This document shows, piece by piece, positions 59,585-64,000 of a stretch of DNA of 64,000 nucleotides (the stretch's first letter is position 1; each line of letters starts with the position of its first letter). The position numbers and the translations under genes were made by a program. The stretch is from contig OZ248437.1 in NCBI GenBank assembly GCA_965234335.1, forward strand, positions 3,201 to 67,200, written 5' to 3'. The notes below the pieces were generated by a model, which saw only the letters and a list, made by a program, of their open reading frames with translations, did not search any database and was not told the origin of the DNA. The DNA comes from Leadbetterella lacustris. Lineage in GTDB: Bacteria > Bacteroidota > Bacteroidia > Cytophagales > Spirosomataceae.

Positions 59585-60676
59585 TTGAGCATACTCAATT
59601 TTATTAAAAAATTCTTTTTTCTGATCAATATCGCTTTTGGTCTCTACTCTCTTTTGGTGTATCAATTGGTTTTGTCAGCTGACATTAAACATTGGCTTGC
59701 GGGATTTTTAATGCTCACTTTTCCTTTGGTGCTTGTTGGTCATTTGTTTTTTATGTTGGTTTGGGTTTTGGGAAAGTCTGCGAAAGCTCTGCTTTCTTTG
59801 TTTATTTTGTTGATTACTTATTCGATTCTCGATAGAACTCTTAAAATTAACCCACCTGACATAAAACCCAATCCTCCTTTTACGTTTTCGTTGCTGAGTT
59901 ATAACCTGATGTATGGCGACTATCACCAGTTTGTGACGGGCACCAATACGAAAACTGCCGTGGGGCTTTCAAATCTGATGGATACTTTAACGTCTGATGT
60001 TAAGTGTTTTCAGGAAATGTACAATACCGAAAAATATCATGAGTTTGATTTGCTCAGGAGGATTTCAAAGCGTAACGCCTATTATGTTTACATGCATTCA
60101 AATACCGAGAACGATAAGGGGCAGGGAGCTATCGGCTTAGCTATTTTTAGTCGGTTTCCGATAATTTCAAAAAAGGAATTGTATTGGCCACCTAACAACA
60201 ACGGAATGCTGTCTGCTGATATTGTTGTTGGCAATGACACCATTCGGGTAATAAATGCCCAACTGAAATCTATGGGTATAAGAGTACAGAGGATTTTGAA
60301 AAAGGATAATAAAATAGACAGAATGGAAACGCGAAACGTACTCAGTAAGCTCAAGGTAGGTTTTGAGGATAGAGGCTTGCAGGTGAATTTGTTGGAAAAT
60401 TGGATATCAGAAAGCCCGTATCCTGTGATATTAGCGGGTGATTTTAATGAATTGCCCTATGGATATGCTTATGGTAGAATACGGAAAAAACTCCATAATG
60501 CTTTTGAAGAAACAGGTTTTGGTTTTGGCTTTACCTATCACAAGGTCTTAAGTTTTTTGAGGATTGATAATCAGTTTTTTGATGATAAGTATATAAAGAA
60601 TATTGATTTTCTGACAATGTCCAACGTTCCTTTTTCAGATCATTATCCTATAAAAGCCTGGTATTTAATGAAATGA
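59585..60676 (+). CDS. Membrane-anchored endonuclease/exonuclease/phosphatase family protein
   Basis: 363 residues starting at TTG. Three hydrophobic segments occupy residues 1-80, then the EEP domain: SLLSYNLMYGDYHQ (Asn), FQEMYNTEKYHEF (Glu), GLAIFSRFPI, VINAQLKSMG, AGDFNELPYGY (Asp and Asn) and SDHYPIKAWYL (catalytic Asp-His). The fold covers DNases, phosphodiesterases and inositol or sphingomyelin phosphatases. The anchored form with an outside catalytic domain is common in Bacteroidota. It is followed 13 bp later by the DUF1624 gene, probably one operon. Confidence 0.87.
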   Translation: MSILNFIKKFFFLINIAFGLYSLLVYQLVLSADIKHWLAGFLMLTFPLVLVGHLFFMLVWVLGKSAKALLSLFILLITYSILDRTLKINPPDIKPNPPFTFSLLSYNLMYGDYHQFVTGTNTKTAVGLSNLMDTLTSDVKCFQEMYNTEKYHEFDLLRRISKRNAYYVYMHSNTENDKGQGAIGLAIFSRFPIISKKELYWPPNNNGMLSADIVVGNDTIRVINAQLKSMGIRVQRILKKDNKIDRMETRNVLSKLKVGFEDRGLQVNLLENWISESPYPVILAGDFNELPYGYAYGRIRKKLHNAFEETGFGFGFTYHKVLSFLRIDNQFFDDKYIKNIDFLTMSNVPFSDHYPIKAWYLMK

Positions 60677-60689
60677 TATTTTTTTAGAA

Positions 60690-61841
60690 ATGAAAAGAGT
60701 TCAAAGTATAGATTTCGCCAGAGGTTTGGTGATGGTTATCATGGCTTTGGATCATGTAAGAGATTTGATGCACACAGGTGCATTTACGCAAGATCCGACT
60801 GATTTGAACACCACTACGCCCGTCTTGTTTTTTACCCGTTGGATAACCCATCTTTGTGCCCCCACTTTTGTTTTTTTGTCTGGCGTTTCAATTTATATGT
60901 CCGTGGAATCGAGCAAAAGCTTGGATGAGGTTCGAGTTTTTTTGCTAAAAAGAGGTTTGTGGCTTTTGATATTGGAATTGACTATTGTGAATTTCGGAAT
61001 CTGGTTTGATATTCATTTTCAGACGATTATGTTTCAGGTAATTGGCACTATTGGTTTTGGGTTTATTCTTCTGAGTTTTTTATTGAAATTTACAACTTCG
61101 AATATTAGCATAATTGGCTTTATTATTTTGATATTGTATTCATTGTTGGGTTTGATTCCTTTTTCTGATGGCATTCGAAACTCAATAGGGATTTTATTTT
61201 TCCCTACACTTATTCCTATCGGATTAAACTTTACATTTTTTATGTCTTACCCTCCTATCCCTTGGCTAGCTATTATGATGATTGGGTTTGGTTTTGGGTC
61301 CATGTTTTTAGATAAAAAAAGCAAGTCTCTTTTTCTTAAATATGGACTGATTTTTTTAGGATTGTTTTTTGGATTGAGAATGATGAATACTTACGGTGAC
61401 ATAGCTTTTTGGTCTCTTCAGAAGAGTTTAGTTTATACCGTTTTGTCTTTCTTAAATGTTTCCAAATACCCACCTTCACCCTTGTATTTCTTCGTTACGC
61501 TGGGTGTAGTTTTCTTGATTGTATTCTGGAGTGAAGGAAGGACAAATAAACTGATTGAAATACTGAAAGTTTTCGGAAAAGTACCGCTCTTTTATTATTT
61601 AATTCACTGGTACGTGGTTCACTTAACCATGTTTGTCATAGTTTTTGCTCAAGGATACAAAGCTTCTGATTTAGTTTTTGGGCCTTTTAAGTTTGGGCGA
61701 CCCGATACGGGTGGTGGAGTGTCGCTGCCTTATGTATACCTTATTTGGCTGACTATTGTGATATTGATGTATCCATTATGCAAATGGTACGGTGCTTATA
61801 AAGAGGCAAATAAGTCAAAATCTTGGCTTAGGTATTTATAA
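60690..61841 (+). CDS. DUF1624/HGSNAT-like membrane acyltransferase
   Basis: 383 residues with about ten hydrophobic segments. The opening RVQSIDFARGLVMVIMALDH, then WITHLCAPTFVFLSGVSIYM, is the signature of the heparan-alpha-glucosaminide N-acetyltransferase catalytic family (DUF1624), with the Asp-His-containing ALDHVRD loop. The eukaryotic enzyme transfers acetyl from acetyl-CoA to glucosamine residues across the membrane. The bacterial substrate is unknown. A terminator (61841-61873) follows. Confidence 0.87.
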   Translation: MKRVQSIDFARGLVMVIMALDHVRDLMHTGAFTQDPTDLNTTTPVLFFTRWITHLCAPTFVFLSGVSIYMSVESSKSLDEVRVFLLKRGLWLLILELTIVNFGIWFDIHFQTIMFQVIGTIGFGFILLSFLLKFTTSNISIIGFIILILYSLLGLIPFSDGIRNSIGILFFPTLIPIGLNFTFFMSYPPIPWLAIMMIGFGFGSMFLDKKSKSLFLKYGLIFLGLFFGLRMMNTYGDIAFWSLQKSLVYTVLSFLNVSKYPPSPLYFFVTLGVVFLIVFWSEGRTNKLIEILKVFGKVPLFYYLIHWYVVHLTMFVIVFAQGYKASDLVFGPFKFGRPDTGGGVSLPYVYLIWLTIVILMYPLCKWYGAYKEANKSKSWLRYL

Positions 61842-61873
61842 AAAATGCATCCTTGATTTTAAAGATGCATTTT
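61841..61873. terminator. Bidirectional terminator after the DUF1624 gene
   Basis: AAAAATGCATC (61841-61851) pairs with GATGCATTTT (61864-61873) around a 12-nt loop, giving T-rich ends on both strands. It sits between convergent genes. Confidence 0.65.
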
Positions 61874-61905
61874 AAAAGTATTCAAAATTATTGGTTAAAT
61901 TACTC

Positions 61906-63003
61906 TTAGCTCATTACAATCTTAACTTCTTTTCCTGTAACCGCAGCTTTTTTGATGGCGTCAATTATTATCATATCTTTCAGACCTTCTTCGCCTGGAG
62001 TTAAAACTGGTTTATTGTTCAAAATAGCATCTGCAAAGCCATCCATTTGATAAGCTTGGTGATGCACAATCGGGAAATCCATTGGGCCTTTTGATGTAGT
62101 TCCTTTCAATGGGCCGTAGTCATACGCTGGTGACATACTCAAGCTTCCTTTTTCGTAATGAACAGATAATTCGTGGGCGTTTGTGGCGTATGAGCTCATC
62201 CCACTCGCAATAGCTCCACTCGGAAATTTCAACTGCCAAAGGATGGTTTCTTCTATGTCTCTGTAAATGTCTGGTTCAGTTTTTATGGCTTGAGCGGTTA
62301 CAGAAATTGGTTCCTCGCCAGTTGCATATCTGCTGGCGTTAATGCAGTAAATTCCCACATCCATCAAGGCACCACCTCCTGACCATTTGTTGTTCATTCG
62401 CCAAGCGTTAATATCGCGGTTTCTCCAAGCAAACTTGGTTTCGATAAACTTCGGCTTGCCAAAATCTTTGTCTTTTGCTAAACGCATCACTTCATTGGTA
62501 AATGGCTCGTAATGAAGTCGGTATCCTACACCAAGTTTTACGTTTTTGCTTTTGCAGTAGGCTATCATTTCGCGAGCTTGCTTGGCATCCATCGACATGG
62601 GTTTCTCGGTAATGACATGTTTACCTGCTTTGGCGGTTTTCATGACATATTCTGCATGCATAGAATTTGGCAAAACTACATACACTACATCTACATCAGG
62701 ATTGTTGGCAATAGTTTCAAAATTCTGATAATTGTAGATGTTTTTATCTGCCAAATTGTATTTTTCTTTCCATTTGGCGGCTTTTTCTGGTGAACCTGTT
62801 ACGATGCCCACCAACTCGCAGTTTTTTGACTGAAAAAGACCCGGAGCCAACTGGTTGGTTGCATAACTCCCTAATCCGCAAAGAACTACACGAAGTTTTC
62901 GGTCGGTAGCAATAGGGTAGGCCATCAAGTTTTGAGCCGCCAAAGGCACTAAAACACCCGAAGCGGCTAAGTCTCTTAAAAAATCACGTCTAGAGTTTTT
63001 CAT
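61906..63003 (-). CDS. Gfo/Idh/MocA family oxidoreductase with Tat signal
   Basis: 365 residues starting MKNSRRDFLRDLAASGVLVP, a twin-arginine signal. The Rossmann part has RVVLCGLGSYATNQLAPGLF; the EKP motif is GKHVITEKPMSMDAKQARE; the C-terminal domain has KWSGGGALMDVGIYCINASR. It is similar in plan to the glucose-fructose oxidoreductase group: exported with bound NADP(H). A different subgroup from the enzyme at 38754. Substrate unknown, probably a sugar. Confidence 0.88.
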   Translation of the reverse strand: MKNSRRDFLRDLAASGVLVPLAAQNLMAYPIATDRKLRVVLCGLGSYATNQLAPGLFQSKNCELVGIVTGSPEKAAKWKEKYNLADKNIYNYQNFETIANNPDVDVVYVVLPNSMHAEYVMKTAKAGKHVITEKPMSMDAKQAREMIAYCKSKNVKLGVGYRLHYEPFTNEVMRLAKDKDFGKPKFIETKFAWRNRDINAWRMNNKWSGGGALMDVGIYCINASRYATGEEPISVTAQAIKTEPDIYRDIEETILWQLKFPSGAIASGMSSYATNAHELSVHYEKGSLSMSPAYDYGPLKGTTSKGPMDFPIVHHQAYQMDGFADAILNNKPVLTPGEEGLKDMIIIDAIKKAAVTGKEVKIVMS

Positions 63004-63084
63004 TTAAGGTTGAATTTGAAGTTCAAGTTATGATTTTTTTTCGCAAAATTCTATTTTTTTTATATGTATTATTGATTTTTGTCT

Positions 63085-63560
63085 TCATTTTCTACCTGTT
63101 TCATTTTTGTTTTTCGACCAAATGTTTTTTGCAATGTTTCTAAATATACTTTGAGCATTTATAAATGTATCGTCAAATTTGAAATCTCCGCAAAGTATTT
63201 CGCTTTCAGTGAGATTAACCTTGGGCTGAACTGTATTAGCATATTTTTTTGACCTTCCAATAAAATTATTTTTAGCCGAGATGCATTAATGTGATTACTG
63301 GAGGATAACTTGTGAACAAGTCATATTTCTTCTACTCCGTCTTGATTTAAATCTGTAATCTGCAAAGAGCTCCCTAAGAATCTTACATTTAAGTCGAATT
63401 GGCAAGGTTCTTCAAAAACAAAAAACAAACCTTTTTGGGTATAAGACTTTGGGTTTTTGAAAACAACGGGCATGAATCTTACTGTTCATAAGCCACTCCT
63501 CAGCTTTCTTTACTTCAATATTTCCAACTTCGGTTAATACAATCGAAAACTATAGGGAAT
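63085..63560 (-). pseudogene. Decayed small protein gene
   Basis: On the minus strand, pieces in different frames form one recognisable protein: VLTEVGNIEVKKAEEWLMNS, FVFEEPCQFDLNVRFLGSSL, QITDLNQDGVEEI, and, after several stops and shifts, GDFKFDDTFINAQSIFRNIA and KNIWSKNKNETGRK ending at 63085. The TDLN.DG.EEI and GDFKFDDTF blocks resemble a family of flavobacterial proteins annotated near surface-polysaccharide genes; I could not name it firmly. At least two frameshifts and two stops. Confidence 0.5.
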
Positions 63561-63611
63561 TCGCATTTAAGAATAAATAAAGAAACCCTTTTTAATGAAA
63601 TAGATAATATC

Positions 63612-63628
63612 GCCCCGTTGGGGCTTTT
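63612..63628 (+). terminator. Compact GC hairpin with T-tail
   Basis: GCCCC (63612-63616), GTT loop, GGGGC (63620-63624), then TTTT. A similar but weaker form, GCCCCGAAGTGGC, is at 63665-63677. No intact gene precedes it on the plus strand, so the transcript it ends is unclear. Confidence 0.5.
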
Positions 63629-63923
63629 ATGACTTTAATTTTTGTTTAAACTTACCAAAAAATCGCCCCGAAGTGGCTTAGTTAAGATGTTTTTTTGCTG
63701 AATATTCAAATACGAATTCCTTTTAAAAACATATCTTTTTATTCTTTCTAGGGAATAGAATTTTAAGGTTTCCATTGACCTAGATGTTTTTGAATTTAAT
63801 TAAAGGAAAGAAATCAGTCGTTTAGTTGGGCTATAAAACTAATTCGACAAATGAATAAAAGTGTTTAACCTGATAAAAAACTGGACATAAAGTTAAGTTT
63901 AAAAGTTTTAATTTGTGTCAAAT

Positions 63924-64000
63924 ATGGGAAATCATCGAAGGAACTGGTCAAGTGAAGAAAAATTAGCTGCAGTTCAAACCTTAAAATCAAAAGGAGTATC
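63924..64000 (+). mobile_element. Start of an IS3-family transposase, runs off the right edge
   Basis: The ATG at 63924 opens a frame of 25 codons to the edge: MGNHRRNWSSEEKLAAVQTL, then KSKGVS. This is the N-terminal helix-turn-helix of an IS3-type OrfA transposase. The stretch just upstream (ACTGGACATAAAGTTAAG at about 63879-63896) is a plausible inner part of the left inverted repeat, but the other end is outside the window. The gene start is short but the motif is distinctive. Confidence 0.6.

Overview
This 64 kb window is chromosomal DNA from an AT-rich Bacteroidota bacterium, most likely of the order Cytophagales. Evidence includes the Bacteroidota -7 promoter box (TAnnTTTG) before many genes, frequent GTG/TTG starts with no clear Shine-Dalgarno sequence, lipoprotein signals of the form SCS followed by acidic residues, secreted proteins whose signal peptides end in AQ/GQ, and Bacteroidota-typical families (Wzi barrel, DUF1460, GSCFA, DUF2452, LytTR systems).

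Layout. 1-6994: 5' part of an Xaa-Pro aminopeptidase (runs off the left edge), a secreted subtilase, a DUF1460 amidase-like protein, an Lrp-type regulator, a divergently transcribed tRNA-like RNA with its own promoter and terminator, a DUF819 membrane protein and a Wzi-family barrel. 7095-22434: lepA, pyruvate dehydrogenase E2, hslV, an XRE regulator, menE with a Rieske lipoprotein, DUF2452 and EVE proteins, a tandem pair of secreted proteins of which the second is decayed, a TPR lipoprotein, thrS and infC (no rpmI or rplT follows). 22521-31489: a DJ-1-like protein, a SOUL protein, a REP/RAYT element with a decayed relative beside it, a LytS/LytTR two-component operon with a CPBP protease, and two aldo/keto reductases. 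31697-44093: a toxin-antitoxin locus whose YoeB toxin is dead, rarA, then a long mostly minus-strand block (glycosyltransferase, TrmN6, RNase H, a long D-Ala-D-Ala ligase-like protein, NifU-like, CAP domain, Gfo/Idh/MocA, Mrp, GSCFA, IlvD/Edd dehydratase). 44204-54239: a DUF937-OmpA protein, a Nudix-fold regulator divergent from an orphan ABC ATPase, hpt, a TPR protein, a second Lrp regulator, an alkyltransferase-like protein, DUF3109, an MltD-like LysM transglycosylase and an O-methyltransferase. 54352-59185: the rimP-nusA-infB operon. 59585-64000: an EEP-family phosphoesterase/nuclease, a DUF1624 acyltransferase, another Gfo/Idh/MocA oxidoreductase, a decayed gene, and the first codons of an IS3-type transposase.

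Most of the window is housekeeping: translation (lepA, thrS, infC, infB, nusA, rimP), envelope and cell wall, and central metabolism. The strongest unusual signals are the tRNA-like RNA at 3818-3987, which has a perfect acceptor stem, D-arm, T-arm and encoded CCA but about 98 nt where a variable arm should be; the REP/RAYT element at 25031-25870 with three tandem 69-bp units and a fossil copy at 24141-24535; and the yoeB locus, where the codon of one catalytic residue is a stop and another catalytic residue is replaced while the antitoxin stays open. Nothing resembling a CRISPR array, prophage or rRNA operon was seen.
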